Part shown: positions 49,644 through 59,335 of the stretch, one piece after another
How positions within the stretch are numbered: position 1 is the first letter of the stretch
Layout: each line of letters starts with the position of its first letter
Source: Kaistella yonginensis
GTDB taxonomy: Bacteria; Bacteroidota; Bacteroidia; Flavobacteriales; Weeksellaceae
NCBI RefSeq assembly: GCF_030409525.1
Contig: NZ_JAUFQB010000063.1
Span: forward strand, 112,705 to 176,704
Length of the DNA: 64,000 nucleotides
Reading direction: 5' to 3'
Translations under genes and position numbers: made by a program
Notes under the pieces: model-generated
Databases searched by the model: none
The model's input: the letters and a program-made list of their open reading frames with translations, nothing else
Told to the model about the DNA's origin: nothing

Positions 49644-49651
49644 CAAATTTA
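49644..49651 (-). promoter_or_regulatory. Promoter -7 box of sufS (TAAATTTG)
   Basis: A minus-strand TAnnTTTG match 20 bases before the sufS ATG. Confidence 0.6.
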
Positions 49652-49718
49652 CGGAAAATTCTTTTGGAGGTAGTAGATTATTAGATGGTAAATCATAGAC
49701 TTTTGAAAAACCAAAATT

Positions 49719-50858
49719 TTAATTAAAATTTCTCACCACTTCATTCACCAAAAACTCAACCTGCTGCGGCCGGCCTTTTGCGTCTTTGGGTTGGTCCCTG
49801 TACATTCCTGTACGAACAATTACCAGTTGTTTTTCAGGCACGATGATGATATACTGCCCATTCACTCCCCAAAAATAATAATGTTTAATTGGTGCATCCT
49901 CATTAATCCAAAGCCCCATTCCGTACGCCCCATTTGATAATTTTGTAGGTGTCCGCATTTGTTTAATATAATTTGAGCTCAGGACTTGGTGATTGTTAAA
50001 TATGCCATCGTTTAAAAGCAATTGCCCCAATTTGGCGAAATCTCTGCTATTGGAATTGATGCAGCAAAATGTCTTTTCCATGCCGAAATCGTCCGTCATC
50101 CAGTCTGCATTTTGCTCCATTCCCAAGGGTTGCCAGAATTTTTCAGAAAGATATTCGGCAACGGTTTTATTGATTGATTTCCTTAAGGCGAAACCTAACA
50201 ACTGTGAGGCTCCCGATTGATATTCAAATTTCGTCCCCGGTTGTTCTTTGAGCCCACGCAGAAAAACCGCCTCTTCCAAAGATTTTCCGTAGTAGGCTTT
50301 TGCGGTCGGCAGAAAAGGATTATTGTAATCTTCTTTCCAGTTTAAGCCTGCTTCCATTTTGGCTAAATCACCGATGGTAAGATGGTTGCCGAATGGCACG
50401 TTATTGTAATTTTGATAAAAATCTGCAAATTTTTGATTTAATCCTTTTATTTTTTTGTCTTCAATCGCTTTACCAATCAACATGACGTTCACTGCTTTTG
50501 CCATTGAAAAAGAATTGGTTTTTGTGGATTGATTATAGCCCTCCCAGTATTGCTCGTGCAGCAATTTTCCGTTTTTAATGACGATAAATGAGGCGGTATT
50601 CGACTGATTTAAATCTTCCACGAGGTTTTCAGGCAAAGATTTTTTGTTGTAAAGAGAATCCTGAACCCACGGTATAGATTTTCCTTTGGCAATAATATGA
50701 GAAGGAAAATATTTGGCATCATCAATTGTCGCGCTGTTCTTACCTCGCAAATAGGTTTCCCGGATTCCTTTAAATAAGTAATCATATCCAAAGGTGTAGG
50801 CAAGTGCAATTAGTGCGGCGAAAAAGATAAGAATACCTTTTAGAACTTTTTTAATCAT
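49719..50858 (-). CDS. Beta-lactamase-fold serine hydrolase
   Basis: A 379-residue protein with an N-terminal membrane anchor or uncleaved signal (about residues 7-25) and the class C beta-lactamase/PBP4* fold. The nucleophile sits in F-S-M-A-K (S-x-x-K), the second motif is Y-Q-S (Y-x-N position) in F-E-Y-Q-S-G-A-S, and a W-G-V-N-G-Q-Y stretch replaces K-T-G. It may be an esterase or a D,D-peptidase; a true beta-lactamase is unlikely given the motif variation. Starts at ATG 50858; the TTG six bases upstream is not needed. Confidence 0.88.
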   Translation of the reverse strand: MIKKVLKGILIFFAALIALAYTFGYDYLFKGIRETYLRGKNSATIDDAKYFPSHIIAKGKSIPWVQDSLYNKKSLPENLVEDLNQSNTASFIVIKNGKLLHEQYWEGYNQSTKTNSFSMAKAVNVMLIGKAIEDKKIKGLNQKFADFYQNYNNVPFGNHLTIGDLAKMEAGLNWKEDYNNPFLPTAKAYYGKSLEEAVFLRGLKEQPGTKFEYQSGASQLLGFALRKSINKTVAEYLSEKFWQPLGMEQNADWMTDDFGMEKTFCCINSNSRDFAKLGQLLLNDGIFNNHQVLSSNYIKQMRTPTKLSNGAYGMGLWINEDAPIKHYYFWGVNGQYIIIVPEKQLVIVRTGMYRDQPKDAKGRPQQVEFLVNEVVRNFN

Positions 50859-50874
50859 GACCAAAATTTAACTA

Positions 50875-50882
50875 CAAATTTA
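50875..50882 (-). promoter_or_regulatory. Promoter -7 box of the serine hydrolase gene (TAAATTTG)
   Basis: A minus-strand TAnnTTTG match 16 bases before ATG 50858. Confidence 0.6.
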
Positions 50883-50907
50883 TGATTTATAAAGGTAACC
50901 TTTAAAA

Positions 50908-50938
50908 TAAAAAAATTCCAGATTTCTCCGGAACTTTT
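50908..50938 (-). terminator. Rho-independent terminator after glyS
   Basis: On the minus strand AAAAGTTCC pairs with GGAATTTTT around a 10-base loop and is followed by T residues. It separates glyS from the serine hydrolase gene. Confidence 0.7.
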
Positions 50939-50961
50939 CATTAATACTATTTTTTGAAATC

Positions 50962-52503
50962 TTAAATCTTAGAAAGTAAGTTTCTGAAATTCGTTTTCTC
51001 GTCAATAATTCTTCTTAAATCAGCAACAGCAACTCTTTCCTGTTTCATGGTGTCTCGGTCTCGTAAAGTCACCGTGTCATCGGTTAAAGAATCGTGGTCG
51101 ATCGTTATGCAGAAAGGTGTTCCGATCGCATCTTGTCTTCTGTATCTTTTACCGATACTGTCTTTATCTTCATAGATCATATTGAAATCATATTTCAAAT
51201 CATTGAAGATTTTTTCGCCATATTCTCCTAAACCATCTTTTTTCATTAAAGGTAAAATCGCTGCTTTTACTGGAGCTAAAGCAGGTGGAAGCGAAAGAAC
51301 CGTTCTTTCGGAACCATCTTCTAAAACTTCATCTTTTAAACAGTTAGAGAAAATTGCCAAAAACAAACGGTCTAAACCAACCGAAGTTTCCACCACAAAC
51401 GGAACATAATTTTCATTTCTTTCTGAATCGAAATACTGTAATTTACGACCAGAATGTTTTTCGTGCGCGCTTAAATCGAAATCGGTTCTGGAGTGAATTC
51501 CTTCCAGTTCTTTAAACCCAAAAGGGAATTTAAATTCAATATCAGCCGCGGCATTTGCATAGTGCGCCAACTTTTCGTGATCGTGGAATTTATAATTATC
51601 AGCACCTAAACCTAAAGCCAAATGCCAGTTCAAACGCTTTTCTTTCCACTGTTCGTAGAAATCGAGTTCCGTTCCAGGAGGTACAAAATATTGCATTTCC
51701 ATTTGTTCAAATTCTCTCATTCTGAAAATAAATTGCCTCGCAACAATCTCATTTCTAAAGGCTTTCCCGATTTGGGCAATTCCGAACGGCAATTTATGAC
51801 GGGATGTTTTCTGAACGTTTAGAAAATTCACAAAAATTCCTTGCGCGGTTTCTGGTCGCAAATACAAATCGGTAGCAGAATCTGCAGAAGCACCTAATTT
51901 TGTTCCGAACATCAAGTTGAATTGACGAACATCCGTCCAGTTTTTCGAACCAGAATCTGGATCTGCAATTTCCAATTCTTCAATCAAGGCTTTTACATCG
52001 GCAAGATCTTCTTTATCAAGTGATTGTGCCATTCTCGAAAGAATGGTTTTTTGTTTTTCTCTATATTCTAAAACCCGTGGATTGGTGGTTTCAAATTCAT
52101 TTTTATCGAAAGCTTCTCCAAATCTTTTAGCAGCTTTTTCGATTTCTTTTTGCGCCTTATCTTCTAATTTCGCGCAGTAGTCTTCCAACAAAACATCAGC
52201 ACGAAATCGTTTTTTTGAATCTTTATTATCGATCAAAGGATCATTAAAAGCATCAACATGACCGGAAGCTTTCCAAATTGTAGGATGCATAAAGATCGCA
52301 GAGTCTATGCCTACAATATTATCATTCAACTGAACCATTGCTTTCCACCAATATTGTTTGATGTTATTTTTCAGTTCTGCCCCATTTTGTCCGTAATCGT
52401 AAATCGCCGAAAGTCCGTCATAAATTTCACTGGAAGGAAAAATAAAACCATACTCTTTCGCGTGCGAGATCAATTTTTTGAAAACATCTTCTTGTTTTGC
52501 CAT
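50962..52503 (-). CDS. glyS: Glycine--tRNA ligase (single-chain, alpha-2 type)
   Basis: Charges tRNA-Gly. The 513-residue class II synthetase is of the eukaryote/archaea-like alpha-2 type, not the bacterial GlyQ/GlyS two-subunit type. Seen are G-F-I-F-P-S-S-E-I-Y-D-G at the N-terminus, the class II motif 2 (F-R-N-E-I-V-A-R-Q, then F-R-M-R-E-F-E-Q-M), motif 3 (V-E-T-S-V-G-L-D-R-L) and a C-terminal anticodon domain. Complete, with its own promoter box 18 bases before the ATG. Confidence 0.97.
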   Translation of the reverse strand: MAKQEDVFKKLISHAKEYGFIFPSSEIYDGLSAIYDYGQNGAELKNNIKQYWWKAMVQLNDNIVGIDSAIFMHPTIWKASGHVDAFNDPLIDNKDSKKRFRADVLLEDYCAKLEDKAQKEIEKAAKRFGEAFDKNEFETTNPRVLEYREKQKTILSRMAQSLDKEDLADVKALIEELEIADPDSGSKNWTDVRQFNLMFGTKLGASADSATDLYLRPETAQGIFVNFLNVQKTSRHKLPFGIAQIGKAFRNEIVARQFIFRMREFEQMEMQYFVPPGTELDFYEQWKEKRLNWHLALGLGADNYKFHDHEKLAHYANAAADIEFKFPFGFKELEGIHSRTDFDLSAHEKHSGRKLQYFDSERNENYVPFVVETSVGLDRLFLAIFSNCLKDEVLEDGSERTVLSLPPALAPVKAAILPLMKKDGLGEYGEKIFNDLKYDFNMIYEDKDSIGKRYRRQDAIGTPFCITIDHDSLTDDTVTLRDRDTMKQERVAVADLRRIIDEKTNFRNLLSKI

Positions 52504-52520
52504 CGTTTATAGAATTTGTG

Positions 52521-52528
52521 CAAAAATA
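52521..52528 (-). promoter_or_regulatory. Promoter -7 box of glyS (TATTTTTG)
   Basis: A minus-strand TAnnTTTG match 17 bases before the glyS ATG. Confidence 0.65.
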
Positions 52529-52549
52529 GGGAATTTTATTCTATTTTTT

Positions 52550-52648
52550 GGGAGCCGAGAACCTGCTCTTCACTGTATCTTTTTTATTTCTGCCACTGCT
52601 TTTCCCGCACCAAAAAATAAAAAAGGATGCCGTTTCGATCAGGGCTAG
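52550..52648 (+). repeat. Dispersed intergenic repeat, copy D (divergent)
   Basis: It carries the pattern GAACCTGCTCTTCACTGTAT, a spacer rich in CTTTT and CCCGCACC, and the end GGATGCCGTTTCGATCAGGG followed by CTAG. The end resembles copy E and, more loosely, the ends of copies A-C. It fills the gap between glyS and the next minus-strand gene. Confidence 0.6.
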
Positions 52649-52702
52649 TTACGGTTCGGTTCTCAAAGAAAGATTGTTTTGGTTGGCGTTTTTTTTTTAA
52701 GT

Positions 52703-53632
52703 CTATTTCCCAAACAATCGTTTTGACCAAAATGAGTTATACGGATCGTAGTTTTTTTTCAATTTTTTTATCCCAAAAGTCGAGTCTTTCAGATTCACCG
52801 TCAATAAATTGAGGGAATTTTCGAAATAAAGATAATACGCTTTGATGTGATTGTATTTCGTTTTCATTTCTTTTTGCAACTCCACATCCGCAAGACAACT
52901 ATTGGTGGAATAAACTTGAAATTTTTTCATTTTCCAATTTTTATCAAAACTAAGTAAACGATAACCAGTTTCGGGTTCAGAAGCACCACACATTCCTTGT
53001 TTATTGAAGTTTGAATCCCGCTCAAAATAAAGCATTATTCTGTTTTCTTTTTGATCTTCGTATGTTGAAACCAGCGTGTTTCCACCGTAGCCGTCTAAGG
53101 TATCATACAAATTTATAACGGTGCCGTTTGGAAGTTGCAGCCATTCATTTCTCTTCGTTACATCCAATAAATCGGTGTTTAATTTCACATTGAATATTTT
53201 ATTTTCGATTTTGAGAATTCCTTTTTGCACTTGCCCTTCATTTTGTTTTATTTCTAAATATTCGGCATAGTTAGACAGCGTAGGACATGGTTCCGTCCAA
53301 CAAAATTGATCAATATTAAATAAAGTTTGTTCGGCATTTTTTTGATTTTCGCCAAAGTTATACAGCATCAAATCCCCGTTATAATAGCCAATAAGAGGAA
53401 TTTTTTTTTGGTATTGGTCATATAAATACCAACCCTTGACCAGAAAAACTTTGTCATGCCAGCCCGAATGTCGTGAGTATTCGAGGTGTAAAGTGATGTT
53501 TTTCCCGGCAATTGAACCTTTGAAGGTATTGTTTTCCTTCCAATCTTTTTTCAAAGAAATTTTTGGATGAATGAACTGAGCAAGTATTAAACAAGTGGAC
53601 AGTAATAAGCTAAAGGTTAAGACGTTTTTCAT
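52703..53632 (-). CDS. Secreted protein of unknown function
   Basis: 309 residues with a Sec signal peptide (MKNVLTFSLLLSTCLILAQ). The mature part is rich in aromatic and charged residues and looks like a beta-sheet domain; it has four or five cysteines (F-C-W-T-E-P-C, G-M-C-G, N-S-C-L-A-D) that could form disulfides. No motif or family is recognised. It stands alone between the Trk operon and glyS. Probably a periplasmic or secreted protein; no activity can be named. Confidence 0.75.
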   Translation of the reverse strand: MKNVLTFSLLLSTCLILAQFIHPKISLKKDWKENNTFKGSIAGKNITLHLEYSRHSGWHDKVFLVKGWYLYDQYQKKIPLIGYYNGDLMLYNFGENQKNAEQTLFNIDQFCWTEPCPTLSNYAEYLEIKQNEGQVQKGILKIENKIFNVKLNTDLLDVTKRNEWLQLPNGTVINLYDTLDGYGGNTLVSTYEDQKENRIMLYFERDSNFNKQGMCGASEPETGYRLLSFDKNWKMKKFQVYSTNSCLADVELQKEMKTKYNHIKAYYLYFENSLNLLTVNLKDSTFGIKKLKKNYDPYNSFWSKRLFGK

Positions 53633-53781
53633 TTTGATTACATTATTTAATCAAAATCACTACTAAAAACCATGCCAATTTTAAGAAAAAATTAACATAA
53701 TTTAATAATAATTAACACTTTAGTTTTGTTTTAGAAAAGTGGTGCTTGACATTGTTTTCTAACCGTCATAAATTACGATGT

Positions 53782-54468
53782 TTAGTTTTCTTTAATAAAT
53801 TTTTTAATGTCACTATTTTCACCGTAAAGCACCAAAATATCTGCACTTTGTAAAACGGTATCGGTGGTAACCACTCCCTGAATCTGATTGATTCTTTTTA
53901 CTTTTCCAAAGAGATTTTTGTCGGCTATTTTTTTAATAATAGAAACACAAACCAGGTTATAATTGTTTCTAAAGCCTACTTCTTCAATAGTTTTTCCGAC
54001 CAATTGATCTGGAATTGCAATTTCTACAATACTGTAATTAATACTCAGTTCAAAGGATTCTACAACGCCTTTCAATGAGAGTTTTTTCGCCCATCTTTCC
54101 GCAGTTTCTTCTTCTGGATGAATGATGGTTTGTACATCCATTGCTTCTAAAATGGTTTCGTGTATATTCGTAATCGCACGACTGATGAGACGGTGCGGAT
54201 GTAATTTCTTCACCATTGCAGTGGCCATAATGTTGGCTCCCGTATCTTCGCCAATCGCAATGATCACCACGTCAGTATCTTTGAATGGAAGTCCATTCAT
54301 GGTGTATTCATCTGTTGCATCCATGCAAATCGCGTGAGAGATTTTTTCCTTTACGGCCTCCACTTTTGCCATGTTGTTATCGATGCCGATCACTTCATTT
54401 CCTAATTTGGTTAGTTTTTCTGCGAGTGACAAGCCGAAATTTCCCAGACCGATGACGATGTATTTCAT
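53782..54468 (-). CDS. Trk/Ktr potassium channel regulatory subunit (RCK domain)
   Basis: 228 residues with an N-terminal RCK (TrkA-N) domain: I-G-L-G-N-F-G at residues 6-12, I-D-N-N-M near residue 30 at the end of the second strand (ADP-ribose binding), then a TrkA-C domain (about 140-225). It gates the K+ channel in response to nucleotides. The size of one RCK/TrkA-C unit corresponds to KtrA rather than to the doubled TrkA of enterobacteria. It lies 10 bases downstream of the channel gene, so they form one operon. Confidence 0.93.
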   Translation of the reverse strand: MKYIVIGLGNFGLSLAEKLTKLGNEVIGIDNNMAKVEAVKEKISHAICMDATDEYTMNGLPFKDTDVVIIAIGEDTGANIMATAMVKKLHPHRLISRAITNIHETILEAMDVQTIIHPEEETAERWAKKLSLKGVVESFELSINYSIVEIAIPDQLVGKTIEEVGFRNNYNLVCVSIIKKIADKNLFGKVKRINQIQGVVTTDTVLQSADILVLYGENSDIKKFIKEN

Positions 54469-54478
54469 TTTTATGGAT

Positions 54479-56230
54479 TTAATTAATTAAGATTTCTTCT
54501 TTAGGATATCGGTAATTATAATATTTTTCTCGTTTCATCACCGCGATTAATAGCGAAAACATACTGACCCGACCAATAAACATAATAGCAATAATAATAC
54601 TTTTGCCCTCCGGTGAAAGGGTTGGTGTTATGTTTAAACTTAATCCCACCGTAGAATAAGCAGAAAATGCTTCGAAAGCCAAACTCATAAGATCTTTTCC
54701 TGGTTCTACGATCACCAATAGAAAAATACCAAATCCCACGATAATTAAAGACAACGCAATAATGGCAAAAGCTCTTCTAATAGAATGTTCGCCAATTTCA
54801 CGGCGAAAAATTTCTGTTCTTTTCTTCCCTTTGGTTAAACTGATAATATTTAAAACTGCGATGGCAAAAGTGCTGGTTTTAATACCACCTCCCGTGGAGG
54901 CGGGTGATGCACCAATCCACATTAAAAACATGCAAATCATAATTGTAGGCGCTGATATGGCAGCGATATCTACCGTATTAAATCCCGCAGTTCTATTATT
55001 TGCCGAGATAAAAAAAGCTTCTACCCACGCACCCAAGGTGGAATGATTCTTTAGTGCACCATCATGTTCGAAATAATAAATTGAAAAAGTTCCGAACAGC
55101 AATAAAGAGAAGGTGGTGACTAAAATAATCCGGGAATTCAAATTAATCACCCACGGTGTATAGTGCGTTTTTTCTTTGGTAAAAAAGGAAAAAAAGAATA
55201 TTCTTATGAGGTGTTTTATGTATTTATACACATTGTATACAATGGGAAATCCTAAACCACCAAAAATAAACAGAGAAGCCACTGTAAAGTGCAAGCCATA
55301 ATTAAATTGATAACCAGGTTCATATAAATTTCCGCTAAGGGTGGAAAATCCTGCATTACAAAAAGCAGAAACCGAGTGAAAGATGGAAAAGAAAATACCT
55401 TTGTTAATAGAACCATCAAGTAAAGATAAATCTAAGGTTGAATAAATAAATACGGCACCTAAAGCTTCTATGGTTACGGTAATAATTATAATTCTTTTCA
55501 AGGTGTTAAATACTTCGCCCAGCTTATCGGAACTCGTCATTTCGCCCAAACTCAACTGGTTTTCATAGGACGCTCCGCCGCGAAAAAAGTAACTGAAATA
55601 GCTGGCAAAGGTCATTATTCCTAAACCGCCGATTTGAATTAGGGTGATGATGATGATTTTACCAAACAGCGTAAAATCTTTTGCGGTATCCAGAACAATG
55701 AGCCCTGTTACACATACCGCACTTGTCGCAGTAAAAAGGGCGTCTAATGGTTTTATGCCATTAACCGTAGCATTTGGCATCATGAGAAAGGCGGCTCCCA
55801 ATAATATAATTGATAAAAAACTGAGTATAAAAAGCTGCGCAGGATTCATAAATGTTCGCTTAAAATTAATCCGCAAACTGGAAAAATCCCGAATGAAACA
55901 CAATATAATTAACACGTACAACAGCCGGACATTGAAAAATTGAAAAGTACGGGTTTCAAAGAAATTAAATTCAAAACGAGCCAGATAATAGATTATCACT
56001 AAGGCTGTAACAATAATCTCCAACGGCCAAATCTTTTTTAAAGCCGAAGTTTTTTTATAAAAATTATAATAAACAATATTGATGAGCGTGAGAATAAAAC
56101 TGAAATCATAGAAATAAATAACTTGACTGCGATACAGAAATTCTTTGAAGAAACCCGCTTCAATGATCATAATTCCCACTGCAACTAAGCTTGTGTAAAA
56201 GGAAAAAAGGTTGAGTTTGTTATTCCACAT
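54479..56230 (-). CDS. Trk/Ktr-type potassium channel subunit
   Basis: A 583-residue inner-membrane protein with four M1-P-M2 units. The four pore loops with their selectivity glycines are T-S-A-V-C-V-T-G-L, H-S-V-S-A-F-C-N-A-G-F, A-N-N-R-T-A-G-F-N-T and F-S-A-Y-S-T-V-G-L-S. About 100 extra N-terminal residues form further membrane segments, as in Bacteroidota versions. It takes up K+ (or Na+/K+) together with the RCK subunit directly downstream. The gene order channel-then-regulator and the 10-base gap point to one transcript. Confidence 0.94.
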   Translation of the reverse strand: MWNNKLNLFSFYTSLVAVGIMIIEAGFFKEFLYRSQVIYFYDFSFILTLINIVYYNFYKKTSALKKIWPLEIIVTALVIIYYLARFEFNFFETRTFQFFNVRLLYVLIILCFIRDFSSLRINFKRTFMNPAQLFILSFLSIILLGAAFLMMPNATVNGIKPLDALFTATSAVCVTGLIVLDTAKDFTLFGKIIIITLIQIGGLGIMTFASYFSYFFRGGASYENQLSLGEMTSSDKLGEVFNTLKRIIIITVTIEALGAVFIYSTLDLSLLDGSINKGIFFSIFHSVSAFCNAGFSTLSGNLYEPGYQFNYGLHFTVASLFIFGGLGFPIVYNVYKYIKHLIRIFFFSFFTKEKTHYTPWVINLNSRIILVTTFSLLLFGTFSIYYFEHDGALKNHSTLGAWVEAFFISANNRTAGFNTVDIAAISAPTIMICMFLMWIGASPASTGGGIKTSTFAIAVLNIISLTKGKKRTEIFRREIGEHSIRRAFAIIALSLIIVGFGIFLLVIVEPGKDLMSLAFEAFSAYSTVGLSLNITPTLSPEGKSIIIAIMFIGRVSMFSLLIAVMKREKYYNYRYPKEEILIN

Positions 56231-56368
56231 CAGTCAATGTTAAACACTAGAATTTTTATTAGAATTTTAAATCAATACGAATGTAAATAAATTTCAAATA
56301 AAACAAGGGAAAAAGCTTTATAATAAAAGAAATTAGAGAAAGATTTCCGCCAACAATCCGAATTTGTG

Positions 56369-56376
56369 TATTTTTG
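56369..56376 (+). promoter_or_regulatory. Promoter -7 box of pyrD (TATTTTTG)
   Basis: A TAnnTTTG match 17 bases before ATG 56394. It excludes the upstream in-frame codon at 56364 as start. Confidence 0.6.
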
Positions 56377-56393
56377 TATCAACCCATTTACCT

Positions 56394-57401
56394 ATGTACA
56401 AATCCTTCATACGCCCGATACTTTTTAACTTCGACCCGGAAGAGGTTCATTATTTCACTTTTTCATTATTAAAGAAATTTCCATTCCTTACCAAAATTTT
56501 TCTCCCAAAACCCATTGAAGACCAACGATTGGAACGAGAAGTTTTTGGCCTGAAATTTAAAAACCCCGTGGGTCTTGCTGCAGGTTTTGATAAGGATGCC
56601 AAAATGTACAATGAACTTTCAGATTTAGGATTTGGCTTTGTAGAAATAGGAACTTTAACACCAAAACCGCAAGAGGGAAATCCTAAAAAAAGACTCTTCC
56701 GTTTAAAAGAAGATTCTGCTATTATTAACCGCATGGGCTTTAACAATGGTGGAGTTGAGGCAGCTGTCGAAAGATTAAGAAAAAATACAAACGTACTCAT
56801 CGGTGGTAATATTGGTAAAAATAAGGTAACGCCAAACGAAGAAGCCGTAAACGATTATATCATCTGTTTCGAAAAATTATTCGATCATGTAGATTATTTC
56901 GTTGTAAATGTGAGTTCGCCAAATACGCCTAACTTACGTGAACTTCAGGATAAAGAGCCTTTAACAAAGCTGCTCGGAACACTTCAAGAATTAAATCTGA
57001 CCAAGGAAAACCCCAAGCCGATTCTTTTAAAAATAGCTCCAGATTTAACAGATTCCCAACTTTTGGATATTATTGATATTGTAAATGAAACCAAAATTAC
57101 GGGCGTAATCGCAACCAATACGACCCTTTCGCGTGAAAATCTACAGGCTGAAAACAAAGCAGAAACCGGTGGACTTTCGGGGAAACCGTTAGCGAAACGT
57201 TCAACTGAAGTCATTAGATTTCTTTCCGAAAAAAGCGGAAAAGCATTCCCAATTATCGGTGTTGGTGGTATTCATTCTGCGGAAGATGCTTTAGAAAAAC
57301 TTGAAGCTGGTGCAAGTTTGGTGCAATTGTATACGGGATTTATTTACGAGGGCCCGAAATTAATTGCGGAGATTAACCAGAAAATTTTGGATAAAACGTA
57401 A
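56394..57401 (+). CDS. pyrD: Dihydroorotate dehydrogenase (quinone), class 2
   Basis: Fourth step of pyrimidine synthesis, at the inner membrane face with quinone as acceptor. The 335-residue protein has the N-terminal amphipathic extension of class 2 ([15 protein letters not shown]), the FMN/orotate loop N-R-M-G-F-N-N-G-G, the catalytic-serine stretch [18 protein letters not shown] and [11 protein letters not shown] near the end. All conserved segments are present. Confidence 0.96.
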   Translation: MYKSFIRPILFNFDPEEVHYFTFSLLKKFPFLTKIFLPKPIEDQRLEREVFGLKFKNPVGLAAGFDKDAKMYNELSDLGFGFVEIGTLTPKPQEGNPKKRLFRLKEDSAIINRMGFNNGGVEAAVERLRKNTNVLIGGNIGKNKVTPNEEAVNDYIICFEKLFDHVDYFVVNVSSPNTPNLRELQDKEPLTKLLGTLQELNLTKENPKPILLKIAPDLTDSQLLDIIDIVNETKITGVIATNTTLSRENLQAENKAETGGLSGKPLAKRSTEVIRFLSEKSGKAFPIIGVGGIHSAEDALEKLEAGASLVQLYTGFIYEGPKLIAEINQKILDKT

Positions 57402-57438
57402 GAGTTATTAGAGCTTCAAGTTCAAACAGCGCTCTGCA

Positions 57439-58683
57439 TCAAATAAAGAAATTACTCACCGTATAAATAATCAAACCGACCAATCCGCCGACCAAAGTTC
57501 CATTCACGCGGATAAACTGTAAGTCTTTACCCACCTCCAGTTCCAGCTTTTCGCTCAACTCTTTTCCTTCCCAGTTTCCTACCGTTGCACTGATTAAACC
57601 TCCAAATTGATGCGTGTTTTTTAGAATGTATTTGTAAGCGGTCACGCGAATCCAATGATCGATTTTATTTTGAAAAACCTCGTCCGTCTGTAAATTTTGA
57701 GAAAGCTCTGAAAGATTTTTCTGAAGATAATTTTTCAGAGCAGAATGTTCTTCTTCCAATTCTTTCGACACTGATTTTTTAATGGAAGCCCAAATATCAG
57801 TGGAATACTGAACGATTTTTTCTTCTTTCAGAAAATCATTTTTAATGTCTCTGAATTCATCTACCCATTTCTCATCGGTTTGGATTTCTTTAGAAAAAGA
57901 ATAGAGTTTCTGAGTGATTTCCGTGCGCAAAGAATGATTGAGATCGCGTTCAACTTCTTCAAAATATTTGGATAATCCTTTGGTTATTTTATCTGCAATA
58001 CTGTCGTCTACAAACTTTGGAACAAGAAAAAAACTTTCGCTTTTTACCCTTTGTTTAACCATGTCTTGATTATTTAAGACATAATCTTTAATCTGTTTAG
58101 ATAAATTAGTAATAAATCTTTGGTGGTCTTCTTTATCTAAAATGTACTCCAGTCCGTTTCCGATGATTTGGTTGATTTGTAAATCATCAGACATTTCTTT
58201 TGCCTTTTTTCCGATAAAACTTACCACGGCAGTATCATCTAATTTATGTAAAATATCCAGGACAATGTACGAAAGTTCATTCAGTAAGTTTTCTTGGTTT
58301 CGTTCTTTCGACAGCCATTCACCGACAAAATGTGAAACTTTTATTTTCTGAATATAAGGTCGAATATTTTGAGGCGATAGAAAATTTTCTACCACGAAAT
58401 TTCCCAGATTATCACCAATTCGTTCTTTACTATTCTCGATTAAGTTGGTATGAGGGATTTTTAAACCCAAAGGATAATTAAAAAGGGCTGTAACCGCAAA
58501 CCAATCGGCCAAAGCACCAACCATGGCCGCTTCAGAGAACGCACGGAGGTATCCAATCCAATGGGCTGGGTTTTTCTTTTCTAAGATAGTCATCACCACA
58601 AAAATAACAGCCATCAAAACGAAAAGTCCCGTGGCAAACATTTTGTACTTCCTTAATTGTGCTTTTTTCTCCGTATCATTCAT
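57439..58683 (-). CDS. DUF445 family membrane protein
   Basis: 414 residues from ATG 58683. Two hydrophobic segments near the N-terminus (about 17-35 and 50-75, with A-A-M-V-G-A-L-A-D-W-F-A-V-T-A-L-F, the family signature) are followed by a long charged helical region and one C-terminal membrane segment (V-G-G-L-V-G-L-I-I-Y). DUF445 proteins (YjiN-like) are widespread and functionally obscure. The promoter box lies directly before the ATG, leaving almost no leader. Its start is divergent from msrB, 70 bases away. Confidence 0.88.
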   Translation of the reverse strand: MNDTEKKAQLRKYKMFATGLFVLMAVIFVVMTILEKKNPAHWIGYLRAFSEAAMVGALADWFAVTALFNYPLGLKIPHTNLIENSKERIGDNLGNFVVENFLSPQNIRPYIQKIKVSHFVGEWLSKERNQENLLNELSYIVLDILHKLDDTAVVSFIGKKAKEMSDDLQINQIIGNGLEYILDKEDHQRFITNLSKQIKDYVLNNQDMVKQRVKSESFFLVPKFVDDSIADKITKGLSKYFEEVERDLNHSLRTEITQKLYSFSKEIQTDEKWVDEFRDIKNDFLKEEKIVQYSTDIWASIKKSVSKELEEEHSALKNYLQKNLSELSQNLQTDEVFQNKIDHWIRVTAYKYILKNTHQFGGLISATVGNWEGKELSEKLELEVGKDLQFIRVNGTLVGGLVGLIIYTVSNFFI

Positions 58684-58688
58684 TGTTT

Positions 58689-58696
58689 CAAATGTA
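58689..58696 (-). promoter_or_regulatory. Promoter -7 box of the DUF445 gene (TACATTTG)
   Basis: A minus-strand TAnnTTTG match 5 bases before ATG 58683, consistent with a leaderless message. Confidence 0.5.
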
Positions 58697-58753
58697 CTAA
58701 ATTTGATTCGCAATTGTTTTCAATGCGTGATTTTTGCCGCTAATTATTTTAAA

Positions 58754-59311
58754 ATGTATAAAAAAATTCTCTTAATCTTCTTTTGCATGTCTTTGCAGAT
58801 GTGCTCACAAGTTATTCAACCCGATAAAACAAAATCAATTCAAAAATCAACCTCAATGGAAAATTCTACAACAAAAAACAATCCATATTATTCGCGAACA
58901 GACCGCACCAAGTTGAATGTCCCGAATTCTGAATGGAAAGAAATTCTTTCTGCCGATGTGTATGCGGTGGCTCGTGAAGCGGGAACCGAAAGACCAGGAA
59001 CTGGCAAATACAATGTTTACGATGAAAAAGGGGAATACTACTGCGTGGTTTGTGGCAATCATTTGTTTCGCTCCGATGCTAAATTTGCTTCATCATGTGG
59101 CTGGCCAAGTTTCTTTGAAGCAGATAAAGAAGGAACGGCCTACAAGAGAGATTCTACCTACGGCATGGAAAGAATTGAAGTGGTTTGTAAAAGATGCGAT
59201 TCGCATTTAGGGCATGTTTTTAATGATGGCCCACCCCCAACGGGAACACGATATTGCATGAATTCTGTTAGTTTGGAATTTGTAGGTGATGGTGAAACCG
59301 CATCAAAATAA
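58754..59311 (+). CDS. msrB: Peptide-methionine (R)-S-oxide reductase, lipoprotein form
   Basis: Repairs R-methionine sulfoxide in proteins. From ATG 58754 the 185-residue product has a lipoprotein signal (…L-Q-M-C, Cys17) and a linker, then a complete MsrB domain: the zinc cysteines C-V-V-C and C-K-R-C, the C-G-W-P-S-F stretch, G-H-V-F-N-D-G and the catalytic cysteine in R-Y-C-M-N-S. Because it is exported and lipid-anchored, it works on envelope proteins and needs a periplasmic electron donor. Upstream in-frame codons (back to 58523) overlap the DUF445 gene and are not part of it. Confidence 0.94.
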   Translation: MYKKILLIFFCMSLQMCSQVIQPDKTKSIQKSTSMENSTTKNNPYYSRTDRTKLNVPNSEWKEILSADVYAVAREAGTERPGTGKYNVYDEKGEYYCVVCGNHLFRSDAKFASSCGWPSFFEADKEGTAYKRDSTYGMERIEVVCKRCDSHLGHVFNDGPPPTGTRYCMNSVSLEFVGDGETASK

Positions 59312-59335
59312 TAGCCTTTTTAATTATTACGCCTC

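Noticed and set aside
58523..58753. Upstream extension of MsrB
   Set aside because: It is antisense to the DUF445 gene, and the lipoprotein signal at 58754 is clearly the true N-terminus.
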